A stretch of 64,000 nt of DNA from Rubrivivax sp. GTDB taxonomy: Bacteria; Pseudomonadota; Gammaproteobacteria; Burkholderiales; Burkholderiaceae_C. Location: positions 1 to 64,000 of the forward strand of contig JALHPF010000007.1 of the NCBI GenBank assembly GCA_022842595.1. The letters are read 5' to 3'. Positions within the stretch are counted from its first letter, which is position 1. Each line of letters begins with the position of its first letter. This document shows, one piece after another, positions 1 to 9,212 of this stretch. Under the pieces are notes generated by a model. The model did not search any database. It was not told the DNA's origin and was given only the letters and a program-made list of their open reading frames with translations. The translations under genes and the position numbers were made by a program.

Positions 1-29
1 CCGACCTAGAGCCGCAGGCTCTAGGTCGG
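1..29. terminator. Perfect 13-bp stem hairpin at window edge
   Basis: Two perfect 13-nt complementary arms are separated by a 3-nt loop (GCA). It lies about 110 bp past the stop of the DUF885 gene, which is transcribed towards it. There is no clear T-run on the visible side; the other side is outside the window. It may be a terminator or bidirectional barrier; the role is inferred. Confidence 0.55.
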
Positions 30-137
30 CAGCCGGCGGGGGACATGAGCGGAGCAACACACCCCAGCCGCCTGATCCAAGGGAAACGGTGGCAAGCGAA
101 CGGCCGCTCTGGGCCGCTTGCGGACCGAACCGCCTGG

Positions 138-1901
138 CTACCGAGCGCCCGATGCCTCCATCAAGCTGGCGATCGCGCCGACAGGTGCACTGCCGTAGCT
201 CAAGAACTGGTCGTGGAAGGCTCTCAGGTCGAAGGCGGCCCCCAGTTGCGCCTGGCGCCTTGACCTCAGGTCCAGGATGTCTGCGTAGCCTGAGAAATAC
301 GTCGTCAGCTGTACCTGCGACAGTTTTGCGCGGCGCCACTTGTTGGCGGCCTCGGCGCTTTCCTGGAAGGCTTCGCGCTGCATCAGGTCGAGGGCCTGAG
401 CTTCGGTCATGCCGCGGGTATGCACGGCGATGTCGAGCATGGCGTTGGTCACCACGCGCAGGTTCCACTTGCCGTACATCAGCCACATCTCCGGAGCCTG
501 ATCGCCCCAGCCTTGTTCCAGCATCATGCGTTCGGCGTACACCGCCCAGCCTTCGACCATGGCGCCGTTGCGCAGCAGCGTCTTGGCCAGGCTGGGCGCC
601 TTGTTGGCGTGCAGCAGTTGCGTGTAGTGGCCGGGTATGGCCTCATGGATGTTCAGGATCTGCAGCACCCAGTGGTTGTATTCACGCAGCAGGCTCGCCG
701 CAGCCTCGGGGCTGAAGTCGTCCAGCGGCGTCACGTTGTAGTAGGTGTCGGCGGTGGGGTTGAAGGGCCCCGGCGCGCTGATGGAGGCTATGGCGCCGCT
801 TCCGCGCATGTAGGGTGGCGTCTCGCGGACCACCAGCGGCCGTGTCTCGTCCTGTTCCAGCAGGTTCTTGCGCCGCACGAATTCGGCCAGCAGCGGGATC
901 TGGCGCTGGATCTCGGCCACGAACCGTTCGCGCGCCACGTGCTGCGCCGACAGGTGCGTGACCATGCGGCCGATGCGCTCCAGCCGGTCGGCCGGCATCG
1001 GCTGGCCGGCCAGGTAACGCGGCCACAGAGCCTGCGTGCGCCGGTCCATGTCGGTGTGCAGGCGTTCCTTCTCGGCTGCGGCGCGGTCGTACAGCTGCGC
1101 CGCGCTCAGGCCTGACTGCACGTCGAAGCGGAACTTCTGTTCGTAGAGCTCGGCGCCGATGCGGAACGGGCGCGGCGCCGGCACGTTGCCGAGCCAGGCT
1201 TGCCAGGCTTCGATGGCCCCACGTGCCGCGTCGAGCCGAGCGATGAATTCGCCTTGCTCGGCAGCGTTCAGGGCCGATGCGGCCACGCGACTGCGCAGCG
1301 CCGGGCCCAGCAGCGCCAGTGCGCCGCGGCTCTGTGTCAGCGCCAGTTCCTTGTGTTCGGGCGTGGGCTGGTCGATGTTGCCGCGGGCCGCAGCGTAGTA
1401 CGCCGGCACCGCGGCCAGCCGCGACGACACTGCGCGCAGGCGGTCGGCTTCGGGCGCGTAGGGCGTGTTCAACAGCAGGCCGATGGGGCCAGCCACGCTG
1501 TAGCGGGCGGGGTTCCAGGCCCATTCCCGGAAGGTCTGGAGTTGCCAGCGTGTGCTCTCGAAGCGGTTCTTCAGCAGGCCGTGGTCGATGCGCTGGGCCA
1601 CGGGCAGTCTGGCCGGGTCGAAGCGGGCCAGCGTCGCCAGGCCGGCCTCGGCGAACGCCAGGTCGGCGGCCCGGCTGGCGGCGTCGGGCAGCGTGACTTC
1701 GCCAGCGCGCTGGTAGCGGCCGGTGCTGATGCCGGCTTCCGGTGACCGGTCCAGGCCGGCCAGCAGCAGCTGTTCGGCGGTCGTGCCGAAGCTGGTGGCG
1801 TCTGCGTTCGGCGTGCCTTTCGGCGCGGGCGCCTGGCATGCACTGAGCGCCACGAACAGGGTGAGCGCCGACAGGCGCAGCAGGGTGGTTGTCTCGGGCA
1901 T
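138..1901 (-). CDS. DUF885 family lipoprotein (putative metallopeptidase-like)
   Basis: A 587-residue protein of the DUF885 family, a widespread group with peptidase-like features and no firmly assigned reaction. The N-terminus is a lipoprotein signal: a hydrophobic stretch ending LSAC with the lipidated Cys at residue 22, so it should sit in the cell envelope. The family motif HEAIPGHY is near residues 419-426; its HExxxxH-like arrangement is what suggests a metal-dependent hydrolase. Length matches the family (about 570-620). The start is the only ATG giving an intact signal peptide. It is monocistronic, divergent from the downstream Cys-rich/DUF4864 gene by about 70 bp. Substrate unknown. 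Confidence 0.88.
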   Translation of the reverse strand: MPETTTLLRLSALTLFVALSACQAPAPKGTPNADATSFGTTAEQLLLAGLDRSPEAGISTGRYQRAGEVTLPDAASRAADLAFAEAGLATLARFDPARLPVAQRIDHGLLKNRFESTRWQLQTFREWAWNPARYSVAGPIGLLLNTPYAPEADRLRAVSSRLAAVPAYYAAARGNIDQPTPEHKELALTQSRGALALLGPALRSRVAASALNAAEQGEFIARLDAARGAIEAWQAWLGNVPAPRPFRIGAELYEQKFRFDVQSGLSAAQLYDRAAAEKERLHTDMDRRTQALWPRYLAGQPMPADRLERIGRMVTHLSAQHVARERFVAEIQRQIPLLAEFVRRKNLLEQDETRPLVVRETPPYMRGSGAIASISAPGPFNPTADTYYNVTPLDDFSPEAAASLLREYNHWVLQILNIHEAIPGHYTQLLHANKAPSLAKTLLRNGAMVEGWAVYAERMMLEQGWGDQAPEMWLMYGKWNLRVVTNAMLDIAVHTRGMTEAQALDLMQREAFQESAEAANKWRRAKLSQVQLTTYFSGYADILDLRSRRQAQLGAAFDLRAFHDQFLSYGSAPVGAIASLMEASGAR

Positions 1902-1971
1902 ATGGCCATGCTAGGGCAAGCCAGGCCCGGGCGCGGCATCATCCGCTGACCTTGACGTGTTGGAGCTGGCC

Positions 1972-2637
1972 ATGACGGAAGACCCGCGCTGCTGCGGCAG
2001 CGGCATGTGCATCATCGATCCCGAGGGTCGCTGCTGGTGCGGCCAGCAGTGGGACGGCCAGAAGATGTGCAGGCCGCCCCTCGAGCCACAGCCCCAGGCG
2101 CCGGCTGAGCACGCCGAGCCGGGCGCGAAGGCGACAGGGCCCGGCCCCTCGGCGTCCGATGGCTCGCGCCTGCTGCTGTGGGCGGCCTTGTGCTGGCCTC
2201 TGGCGCTGTGGTCACCGCAGGCGGCGCAGGCGCAGGCCGTGAGCCGTGTACCCGACCCGCAGGTCCGGTCCCCGGCCTTCACGGCAGCCGAGGTCAAGGC
2301 CCTGCAGACCACGGTCCAGGGCCAGCTGGCCGCACTCGCGGCGGGCGACGCGACGCGCGCCTATGCCTATGCCAGCCCGGCCATCCAGCAGCAGTTCGGC
2401 GACGCCGTGCAGTTCATGGCGATGGTCCAGGCCGCCTATCCGATGATCATCCGGCCCAGCGGTCTGAGCTTCCGGCTGCCCGAACGTGCGGCCGGGGCGG
2501 TGGTGCAGCCGGTGCAGCTGCGCGATGCCGCCGGCCGGGCCTGGCTGGCTTCCTACCAGCTTGAACGGCAGCCCGCAGGCGGCTGGCGCATCAGCGGCTG
2601 CATCGTGACGGCCGACGACGCTCGCTTGCGCACCTGA
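1972..2637 (+). CDS. Fusion: Cys-rich N-terminal module + DUF4864-type domain
   Basis: A protein of 221 residues from the ATG at 1972, chosen over a GTG at 1957 because a GGAG lies about 8 nt upstream. Residues 1-33 carry six cysteines (7, 8, 13, 21, 23, 33) around CCGSGMC and WCGQQWDG, resembling a small stand-alone Cys-rich protein I associate with Burkholderiales. A Pro/Ala-rich linker follows, then a hydrophobic segment ending in Ala-rich residues (about 65-90) that looks like a membrane anchor or signal, then a DUF4864-like domain (about 95-220) with paired aromatic and Gln-rich helices. An internal signal after a 60-residue soluble head is unusual. Function unknown; the Cys cluster could bind metal. 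Confidence 0.75.
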   Translation: MTEDPRCCGSGMCIIDPEGRCWCGQQWDGQKMCRPPLEPQPQAPAEHAEPGAKATGPGPSASDGSRLLLWAALCWPLALWSPQAAQAQAVSRVPDPQVRSPAFTAAEVKALQTTVQGQLAALAAGDATRAYAYASPAIQQQFGDAVQFMAMVQAAYPMIIRPSGLSFRLPERAAGAVVQPVQLRDAAGRAWLASYQLERQPAGGWRISGCIVTADDARLRT

Positions 2638-2638
2638 A

Positions 2639-2651
2639 GCGCTGTCAGCGC
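2639..2651. terminator. Short palindrome between convergent genes
   Basis: GCGCTG-T-CAGCGC, a perfect 6-bp palindrome starting 2 nt after the DUF4864 stop and facing the 3' end of the TetR gene. There is no T-run, so terminator function is only a suggestion. Confidence 0.3.
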
Positions 2652-2661
2652 GAACGCGGCG

Positions 2662-3291
2662 CTAGGCGGCGTCGGGACCTGCGTGCAGGCCGGCCAGGTA
2701 GATGTCGAGCACGCGCACGCCCACGCGCTGCAGGTCGAAGCTCTCTGGCTTGAGCAGCCAGTTCTGCAGCAGCCCGTCGAAGAGCGCATGCAGGCCCAGG
2801 GCCAGCTGCCGCAACGGCACGGTGGTGGTCACATCGCCGGCCTTGCGGCCCGCAGCCAGCGCCTGTTCGAGCAGGGCGACATGGTCGGCCTGCCATTGCA
2901 GCCGGCGCTCGCGCACCTGGGCGAGTTCACCGTTGTATTCCACCATCTGCGTGGCGATGCTGAAGACGCGGCGAACCTGTTCGTCGGTCTGCGTGCGTCC
3001 CAGCAGGAAGGCGAAGTGTTCGCGCAGCCGTTTCAGGGCCAGCTCGGGGCTGGCGCGCTCGACGGCATCGCTGCTTTCCTCGAAAGGCATGCACACACGT
3101 TCCATCATCGCGTTGAACAGGTCGGCCTTGTCCTTGAAGTGCCAGTACACCGCGCCGCGGGTCACGCCCGCAGCTTCTGCGATGTCTTGCAGCGACGTGC
3201 CGGCCACACCCTGGGCATGGAACACCTGCTCCGCAGCGTCGAGGATGCTGCAGCGCGTGAGTTCGGCTTCTTCCTTCGTCTTTCTTGCCAT
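2662..3291 (-). CDS. TetR/AcrR family repressor of the adjacent RND pump
   Basis: A 209-residue TetR-family regulator. The N-terminal helix-turn-helix spans about residues 10-60, with the typical TSLQDIAEAAGVTRGAVYWHF recognition region; the rest is the ligand-binding all-helical domain, with a WQADHV-type core seen in AcrR/TtgR/SmeT. It is divergent from the RND efflux operon by 90 bp, the usual arrangement for a local drug-responsive repressor. Its start codon lies inside a 26-bp palindrome that matches the E. coli AcrR operator arms, so it probably represses itself and the pump. The inducer cannot be deduced. No specific symbol is given because AcrR, TtgR and related names differ by species. 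Confidence 0.92.
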   Translation of the reverse strand: MARKTKEEAELTRCSILDAAEQVFHAQGVAGTSLQDIAEAAGVTRGAVYWHFKDKADLFNAMMERVCMPFEESSDAVERASPELALKRLREHFAFLLGRTQTDEQVRRVFSIATQMVEYNGELAQVRERRLQWQADHVALLEQALAAGRKAGDVTTTVPLRQLALGLHALFDGLLQNWLLKPESFDLQRVGVRVLDIYLAGLHAGPDAA

Positions 3292-3315
3292 ACATACATT
3301 CTAGACTGTATGTAT
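3290..3315. promoter_or_regulatory. AcrR-type operator
   Basis: Inverted repeat with perfect 9-bp arms ATACATACA and TGTATGTAT around a central TCTAGA. The inner arms TACATACA and TGTATGTA are the same as in the characterised E. coli AcrR operator. The left end overlaps the repressor start codon (3289-3291), and a possible -10 for the pump operon (TATACT, 3313-3318) overlaps the right end. Confidence 0.85.
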
Positions 3316-3380
3316 ACTGCGAGTCATTCGTATTTGCGCGGGGTCCACCACGGCTCCGGCGCACAGCCTGAAAGCGCCCC

Positions 3381-4610
3381 ATGCCCCACACCTTCGCCCC
3401 TTGGCGCCGTCGCGCAACCGCGCTGCTGTTGCCCCTGGCTGCCGCCGCCAGTGTCGTGTTCCTGTCCGGCTGTGGCGACAAGCCTGCCCAGCCGGCCGCT
3501 GCCGGCGGCGGTGCGCCCCCGCCGCCGCCGGTGGGCGTGTTGACGATGGCGCCGCAGACCGTGGCGCTGCAGTCCGAACTTCCGGGTCGGGTGGAACCTT
3601 TGCGCACGGCCCAGGTGCGGGCGCGTGTCAGCGGCGTCGTGCTCAAGCGCCAGTTCACCGAAGGCAGTCTCGTGCGTGCCGGCCAGCCGCTTTTCCAGAT
3701 CGACCCCGCGCCGTACGCCGCCAGCGCCGACAGTGCCCAGGCCCAGCTGGCCCGCGCCCAGGCCAGCCTGGCCCAGGCCACGGCCACGGCCGAGCGCTAC
3801 AAGCCCCTGGCCGAAGCCCGCGCCATCAGCCAGCAGGACTACGTCAACGCCCAGGCCGGCCAGAAGGCGGCCGAGGCCGACGTTGCGGCCGCGCAGGCGG
3901 CATTGCGCAGCGCCCGTATCAACCTGGGATACGCCCAGGTCAGCGCACCGATTGCCGGCCGCATCGGCCGCGCGCTGGTGACCGAAGGCGCACTGGTCAG
4001 TGCGACCGAGGCGACGCAGCTCGCGCTGATCCAGCAAACGAGCTCGGTCTACGTGAACTTCACCCAGTCCAGCAGCGAAGTGCTGCGCCTGCGCAAGGCC
4101 ATGGCCAACAACGAACTGCGGCGCGTCGCGGGCGAGGGCGTCGCCGTGAGCATCGTGCTCGAGGACGGCAGCGTGCTGCCGCAGCCTGGCAAGCTGCTGT
4201 TCAGCGACCTGACCGTGGACGCCACCTCCGGCCAGGTGACGCTGCGCGCAGAAGTGCCGAACACCGACGGCCTGCTGCTGCCTGGCCAGTACGTGCGCGT
4301 ACGCCTGTCTCAGGCCGAGCTGCCCGCCGGCTATCTGGTGCCGCAGCAGGCGGTCACGCGCACCCAGCAAGGCGACCGCGTGCTGGTGGTCGGCGAAGGC
4401 AACAAGCCGGCGCCGCGGCCGGTGACGATCCGTTCCGGCCAGAACGGCCAGTGGGTGGTGACGGGCGGTCTGCAGGCCGGCGACCGTGTCATCGTCGACG
4501 GTTTCCAGAAGATGTTCGTGCCCGGGGCACCCGTGACGCCCGTGCCCTGGCAGCCGGGCGCCTCGGCCCCCGCCGTGGCCCCCGCTCCGGCTTCTGCCGC
4601 CTCGAAGTAA
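3381..4610 (+). CDS. RND efflux periplasmic adaptor (AcrA/MexA-like)
   Basis: A membrane fusion protein of 409 residues linking the inner-membrane pump to the outer-membrane channel. The N-terminus is a lipoprotein signal ending LSGC (Cys about residue 31), followed by a Pro-rich stretch (about 47-54). The barrel-sandwich half with RVEPLRTAQVRARVSG is at about 65-95, an Ala/Gln-rich coiled-coil hairpin at about 110-180, and the second lipoyl half near SAPIAGRIGRALVTEGALV (about 190-210). A Pro/Ala-rich C-terminus follows. Length fits AcrA-type HAE1 adaptors. It is first in a three-gene operon, 15 bp before the pump gene, under the AcrR-like operator. It is closer to the acrA/mexA/ttgA drug-efflux branch than to heavy-metal CusB types. 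Confidence 0.95.
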   Translation: MPHTFAPWRRRATALLLPLAAAASVVFLSGCGDKPAQPAAAGGGAPPPPPVGVLTMAPQTVALQSELPGRVEPLRTAQVRARVSGVVLKRQFTEGSLVRAGQPLFQIDPAPYAASADSAQAQLARAQASLAQATATAERYKPLAEARAISQQDYVNAQAGQKAAEADVAAAQAALRSARINLGYAQVSAPIAGRIGRALVTEGALVSATEATQLALIQQTSSVYVNFTQSSSEVLRLRKAMANNELRRVAGEGVAVSIVLEDGSVLPQPGKLLFSDLTVDATSGQVTLRAEVPNTDGLLLPGQYVRVRLSQAELPAGYLVPQQAVTRTQQGDRVLVVGEGNKPAPRPVTIRSGQNGQWVVTGGLQAGDRVIVDGFQKMFVPGAPVTPVPWQPGASAPAVAPAPASAASK

Positions 4611-4625
4611 GCGAGGCAGCACCCC

Positions 4626-7600
4626 ATGGCCCGCTTCTTCATCGACCGCCCCATCTTCGCGTGGGTGATCGCGCTCTTCATCCTGGTGCTCGGCGGTGTG
4701 TCCATCACCCAGCTGCCGGTTTCGCAATACCCGCCCGTCGCGCCGCCGTCCATCGTCATCACCGCCGCCTACCCGGGAGCTTCTGCGCAGGTGCTCGAGG
4801 ACAGCGTGCTGTCGATCGTCGAGCAGGAAATGAACGGCGCGCCAGGCCTGATCTACGTCGAAAGCGTGGCCCAGGCCAACGGCAGCGGCACCATCACGCT
4901 GAGCTTCGAGCCCGGCACGAATGCCGACCTGGCGCAGGTGGAAGTGCAGAACCGGCTGGGCCGGGCCACACCGCGCCTGCCTGCCGCCGTGCAGCAGCAG
5001 GGTGTGCGTGTCGACAAGTCGCGTGCCAACTTCCTGTTGTTTGCGATCCTGTCGTCCACCGACCCGAAGTACGACCCCATTGCGCTCGGCGACTACGCGG
5101 CGCGCAACGTTCTGCCCGAACTGCAGCGTGTGGCCGGGGTCGGCCAGGCCCAGCTGTTCGGCACCGAACGCGCCATGCGCATCTGGGTCGACCCCGCCAA
5201 GCTGCGCGGTTTCAACCTGAGCAGTGCCGATGTCACGGCCGCCATCCGTGCGCAGAACGCGCAGGTCCCGGCCGGCAGCATCGGCGAACTGCCGAACGTG
5301 GCCGGGCAGGGCATCGCCGCCACCGTGGTGGTGAACGGCCAGCTCGGCACCATCGAGCAGTTCGGCAACATCAGCCTGCGCGCCAACACCGACGGCTCGA
5401 CCGTGCGGCTCAAGGACGTGGCACGCATCGAGCTCGGCGCACAGAGCTACGCTACGTCGGCCCGCCTCAACGGCAAGCCCTCCACCGGCATCGGCGTGCA
5501 GCTGGCGCCCACCGGCAATGCCCTGGCCACCGCCGCCGCGGTGAAGGCGAAGATGGACGAGCTCAAGCGCTTCTTCCCCGAAGGCATGAGCTACACCGTG
5601 CCCTACGACAGTTCGCGCTTCGTGAAGATCTCGATCAAGGAGGTCGTGATCACGCTGCTCGAGGCCGTGGCACTGGTGTTCGTGGTGATGTACGTGTTCC
5701 TGCAGAACTTCCGCTACACCATCATTCCCACCATCGTCGTGCCGGTGGCGCTGCTGGGCACCTTCGGCGTGCTGCTGGCGCTGGGCTTCTCGATCAACGT
5801 GCTCACGATGTTCGGCATGGTGCTGGTCATCGGCATCGTGGTCGACGATGCCATCGTCGTGGTCGAGAACGTCGAACGCATCATGTCCGAGGAAGGGCTG
5901 CCGCCGCTCGAGGCCACGAAGAAGGCGATGGGCCAGATCTCCGGCGCCATCATCGGCATCACCGTGGTGCTGATCGCGGTGTTCGTGCCATTGGCCTTCT
6001 TCTCGGGTTCGGTCGGCAACATCTACCGCCAGTTCAGTGCAGTGATGGTGGCTTCCATCGGGTTTTCGGCCCTGATGGCACTGTCGCTGACACCGGCGCT
6101 GTGCGCGACCTTGCTCAAGCCCATCCCGAAGGGTGAGCATCTGGAACGCACCGGCTTCTTCGGCGCATTCAACCGCTTCTTCAAGCGCACCGCCCATGGC
6201 TACGAAGGCATCGTGGCGGGCATGCTCAGGCGCACCGGCCGCTATCTCGTCATCTATGCCGTGATCATCGGTGCGGTGGCGTGGGTCTACAGCCGCCTGC
6301 CCAGTTCGTTCCTGCCTGCCGAAGACCAGGGCAACCTCATCGTCAGCGTGCAGCTGCCACCCGGCGCCACGCAGGAACGCACACGCGCGGTGATCGAACA
6401 GGTCGAGGCCTACATCCTGAAGCAGCCCGAAGTCCAGAGCATGGTCGGCGTGCTCGGCTTCAGTTTCAGCGGCCAGGGCCAGAACGCCGCGCTGGCCTTC
6501 GTGACGCTGAAGGAATGGGACGAGCGTCCGAACCCCGAGAACAGCGCCCAGGCGCTGGCCGGGCGTGCCTTCGGCGCGCTGATGGGGATTCGCGACGCAT
6601 TCATCTTTCCGCTGAGCCCGCCGCCCATTCCCGAACTCGGTCAAGCCTCGGGCTTCAACTTCCGCCTGCAGGACCGCGCCGGGCTCGGCCACGACGCCCT
6701 GGTGGCCGCGCGCAACCAGCTGCTGGGCATGGCCGGGAAGAGCAAGGTGCTGACACAGGTGCGCCCGGACGGCCTGGAAGACGCGCCACAACTGCAGATC
6801 GACATCGACCGCGACAAGGCCGCTGCGCTGGGCGTGCCTTTCGAGAGCATCAGCGCCACCATCGGCACGGCACTGGGTTCGAGCTATGTCAACGACTTCC
6901 CCAGCCAGGGCCGGCTGCAGCGCGTGGTGGTGCAGGCCGACGCCCCGGCACGCATGCAGCCCGAAGACCTGCTGCGCCTGAACGCGTCGAACAGCCAGGG
7001 CCAACCGGTGCCGCTGTCGGCCTTTGCCAGCACGCGCTGGGTCACGGGGGCGATGCAGACGGTGCGCTACAACGGCTACCCGGCCATGCGCATCGGTGGC
7101 GGTGCCGCCCCGGGCTACAGCACGGGCGACGCCATCGCCGAGATGGAACGGCTCGCGGCGCAGCTGCCGCAAGGCTTCGGCTACGAGTGGACCGGCATCA
7201 CCCGCGAAGAGAAGATCGCCGGCAACCAGGCGCTGGTGCTGTACGGCTTCGCCATCCTGGCGGTGTTCCTGTGCCTGGCAGCGCTTTACGAGAGCTGGAG
7301 CATTCCGTTCTCGGTGATCCTGGTCGTGCCATTGGGGGTGCTGGGCGTGGTGCTGGCCACCCTGCTGCGCGGCTACAGCAACGACGTGTACTTCCAGGTG
7401 GGCCTGATCACGATCATCGGCCTGTCGGCAAAGAACGCCATCCTGATCATCGAGTTCGCGAAAGACCTGCAGGCCCAGGGCAAGACGGCCATCGAGGCGG
7501 CGCTGGAAGCCGCGCACCTGCGCTTTCGGCCCATCGTCATGACCTCGCTGGCCTTCATCCTGGGCGTGGTGCCGCTGTTCCTCGCCAGCGGCGCCGGTTC

Positions 7601-7790
7601 GGCGAGTCAGCGAGCCATCGGCACCGGCGTCATCGGCGGCATGCTGACCGCGGTGGTGCTGGCGGTGTTCTTCGTGCCCCTGTTCTTCGTGGTCGTGCGT
7701 CGCTGGTTCCAGCCCAGCGAACGGCAGCGACAGCGCGACGCGCATGAAACGCCGCCGCTGAATGTCAACACGCCACTGGAGGACCGTTGA
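4626..7790 (+). CDS. RND efflux pump, HAE1 family (AcrB/MexB-like)
   Basis: The 1054-residue proton-driven transporter subunit. It begins MARFFIDRPIFAWVIALFI, the canonical HAE1 start with TM1. The essential Asp pair of TM4 is in VVDDAIVVVENVER near residue 407, and GLSAKNAILIIEFAKD near 935 carries the TM10 Lys. Two large periplasmic loops follow TM1 and TM7. Full length for the family (about 1030-1060), with no visible damage. It sits between the adaptor and channel genes and ends 1 bp before the channel start. It should export hydrophobic drugs, dyes or solvents; the substrate range cannot be read from sequence. Confidence 0.96.
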   Translation: MARFFIDRPIFAWVIALFILVLGGVSITQLPVSQYPPVAPPSIVITAAYPGASAQVLEDSVLSIVEQEMNGAPGLIYVESVAQANGSGTITLSFEPGTNADLAQVEVQNRLGRATPRLPAAVQQQGVRVDKSRANFLLFAILSSTDPKYDPIALGDYAARNVLPELQRVAGVGQAQLFGTERAMRIWVDPAKLRGFNLSSADVTAAIRAQNAQVPAGSIGELPNVAGQGIAATVVVNGQLGTIEQFGNISLRANTDGSTVRLKDVARIELGAQSYATSARLNGKPSTGIGVQLAPTGNALATAAAVKAKMDELKRFFPEGMSYTVPYDSSRFVKISIKEVVITLLEAVALVFVVMYVFLQNFRYTIIPTIVVPVALLGTFGVLLALGFSINVLTMFGMVLVIGIVVDDAIVVVENVERIMSEEGLPPLEATKKAMGQISGAIIGITVVLIAVFVPLAFFSGSVGNIYRQFSAVMVASIGFSALMALSLTPALCATLLKPIPKGEHLERTGFFGAFNRFFKRTAHGYEGIVAGMLRRTGRYLVIYAVIIGAVAWVYSRLPSSFLPAEDQGNLIVSVQLPPGATQERTRAVIEQVEAYILKQPEVQSMVGVLGFSFSGQGQNAALAFVTLKEWDERPNPENSAQALAGRAFGALMGIRDAFIFPLSPPPIPELGQASGFNFRLQDRAGLGHDALVAARNQLLGMAGKSKVLTQVRPDGLEDAPQLQIDIDRDKAAALGVPFESISATIGTALGSSYVNDFPSQGRLQRVVVQADAPARMQPEDLLRLNASNSQGQPVPLSAFASTRWVTGAMQTVRYNGYPAMRIGGGAAPGYSTGDAIAEMERLAAQLPQGFGYEWTGITREEKIAGNQALVLYGFAILAVFLCLAALYESWSIPFSVILVVPLGVLGVVLATLLRGYSNDVYFQVGLITIIGLSAKNAILIIEFAKDLQAQGKTAIEAALEAAHLRFRPIVMTSLAFILGVVPLFLASGAGSASQRAIGTGVIGGMLTAVVLAVFFVPLFFVVVRRWFQPSERQRQRDAHETPPLNVNTPLEDR

Positions 7791-7791
7791 G

Positions 7792-9195
7792 ATGCATGTG
7801 CCGAGAATCACTCGACCCGCGCTGGCCTTGAGCCTGGCCCTGGCGCTTTCCGCTTGCAGCTTCATCCCGACCTACCAGCGCCCCGCAGCGCCAGTGCCGG
7901 CGGTCTTTCCCGGCGCCAGCACGGCGGCACAGGAAGGGGTTGCCGCGGCCGACCTCGCCTGGGCCGACTTCCTGGGCGACGCGCGGCTGCGCCGCCTGGT
8001 CGAGCTGGCGCTGAAGAACAACCGCGACCTGCGCGTTGCCACGCTCAACGTCGAGCAGGTGCGCGCCCAGTTCGGGGTGCAGCGGGCCGACCTGCTGCCC
8101 ACCCTGGGTGGCGGCCTGCAGGCCAGTAGCGCGCCGGTCAACGGCGGCAACCAGCGCAGCTATACGGCAGGGCTGCAGGTCAGCGGCTTCGAGCTCGACC
8201 TGTTCGGCCGCGTGAAGAGCCTGACCGAGGCCGCTGCGGCGCGCTACTTCGCCAGCGACGAGGGCCGTCGGGCCGCGCAGGTGGCCCTGGTGGCCGGCGT
8301 GGCCACTGTCGAGCTGGCGCTGCGTGCCGACGATGAACTGCTGCGCATCACCCGGCGTACGCTGGCTTCGCGCGAAGAGGCGCTGAAGTTGACGCGTGTG
8401 CGTTTCGACGGGGGCGTGGCCGCCGAACCCGAAGTGCAGGTGGCGAATTCGCTGCTGGCCGCGGCACGCGCCAATGTGCTGGCCCTGCAGCGCCAGCGTG
8501 CGCAGAACCAGAACGCTCTGGTGCTGCTGCTGGGCCAAGCGCTGCCCGACGCGGACGACCTGCCAGCCGCTCCCGCGCTGGACGCGTCCGTCCTGCGCGC
8601 GCTGCCGGCAGCCCTGCAAAGCGACGTACTGCTGCAGCGACCGGACATCCGCCAGTCGGAACAGGCGCTGGTGGCCGCCAACGCCAACATCGGTGCGGCC
8701 CGCGCAGCCTTCTTCCCGCGTATCGCGCTCACCGGCAGCGTGGGCTTTGCCAGCAACGAATTGAAGGGCCTGTTCGACAACACGGCCTGGTCGTTCACCG
8801 GCCAGCTGCTGCAGCCCTTGTTCGACGCCGGCCGCAACCAGGCCAACCTGGACAATGCGCGCGCCGGGCGCGAGATTGCCGTGGCGCAGTACGAACGCGC
8901 CATCCAGACCGCCTTCCGTGAAGTGGCCGACGCACTGGCCGGTCGTGCGACGCTGGGCGACCAGCTGGCCGCCCAGCAGGCCCAGGCCGAAGCCGAGACA
9001 CGCCGTCTGGCGCTGGCGGATCTTCTCTTCAAGGGCGGTGCGGCCAGCGCGCTCGACCGCCTGGATGCCGAGCGCTCTGCGCTCGCCGCACAGCAGGCGG
9101 TGGTGCAGCTGCAGCTGGCGCAGCTGCAGAACAACGTGCAGCTCTACCGTGCATTGGGTGGCGGGGCAGGGCCGGGCCTGGCAACACCACGTTGA
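7792..9195 (+). CDS. RND outer-membrane channel lipoprotein (NodT/OprM family)
   Basis: A TolC-like outer-membrane factor of 467 residues that forms the exit duct of the pump. The start is taken at ATG 7792, which has GGAGGA 8-13 nt upstream and begins a clean lipoprotein signal ending LSAC (Cys about residue 22); an upstream GTG would add ten residues lying inside the pump gene. The two repeated OEP domains are visible: SGFELDLFGRVKSLTEAA in the first half (about 135-155) and LLQPLFDAGRNQANLDNA in the second (about 335-355). Third gene of the efflux operon; only 17 bp separate it from the WYL regulator gene. Confidence 0.95.
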   Translation: MHVPRITRPALALSLALALSACSFIPTYQRPAAPVPAVFPGASTAAQEGVAAADLAWADFLGDARLRRLVELALKNNRDLRVATLNVEQVRAQFGVQRADLLPTLGGGLQASSAPVNGGNQRSYTAGLQVSGFELDLFGRVKSLTEAAAARYFASDEGRRAAQVALVAGVATVELALRADDELLRITRRTLASREEALKLTRVRFDGGVAAEPEVQVANSLLAAARANVLALQRQRAQNQNALVLLLGQALPDADDLPAAPALDASVLRALPAALQSDVLLQRPDIRQSEQALVAANANIGAARAAFFPRIALTGSVGFASNELKGLFDNTAWSFTGQLLQPLFDAGRNQANLDNARAGREIAVAQYERAIQTAFREVADALAGRATLGDQLAAQQAQAEAETRRLALADLLFKGGAASALDRLDAERSALAAQQAVVQLQLAQLQNNVQLYRALGGGAGPGLATPR

Positions 9196-9212
9196 CGACT
9201 TGAGCACCGCAG

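Noticed and set aside
3324..7865. Very long open frame (1513 codons) opposite the RND operon
   Set aside because: It is a mirror of high-GC codons on the other strand: His/Arg/Gly-rich, no domains, and fully overlaps two well-supported genes.
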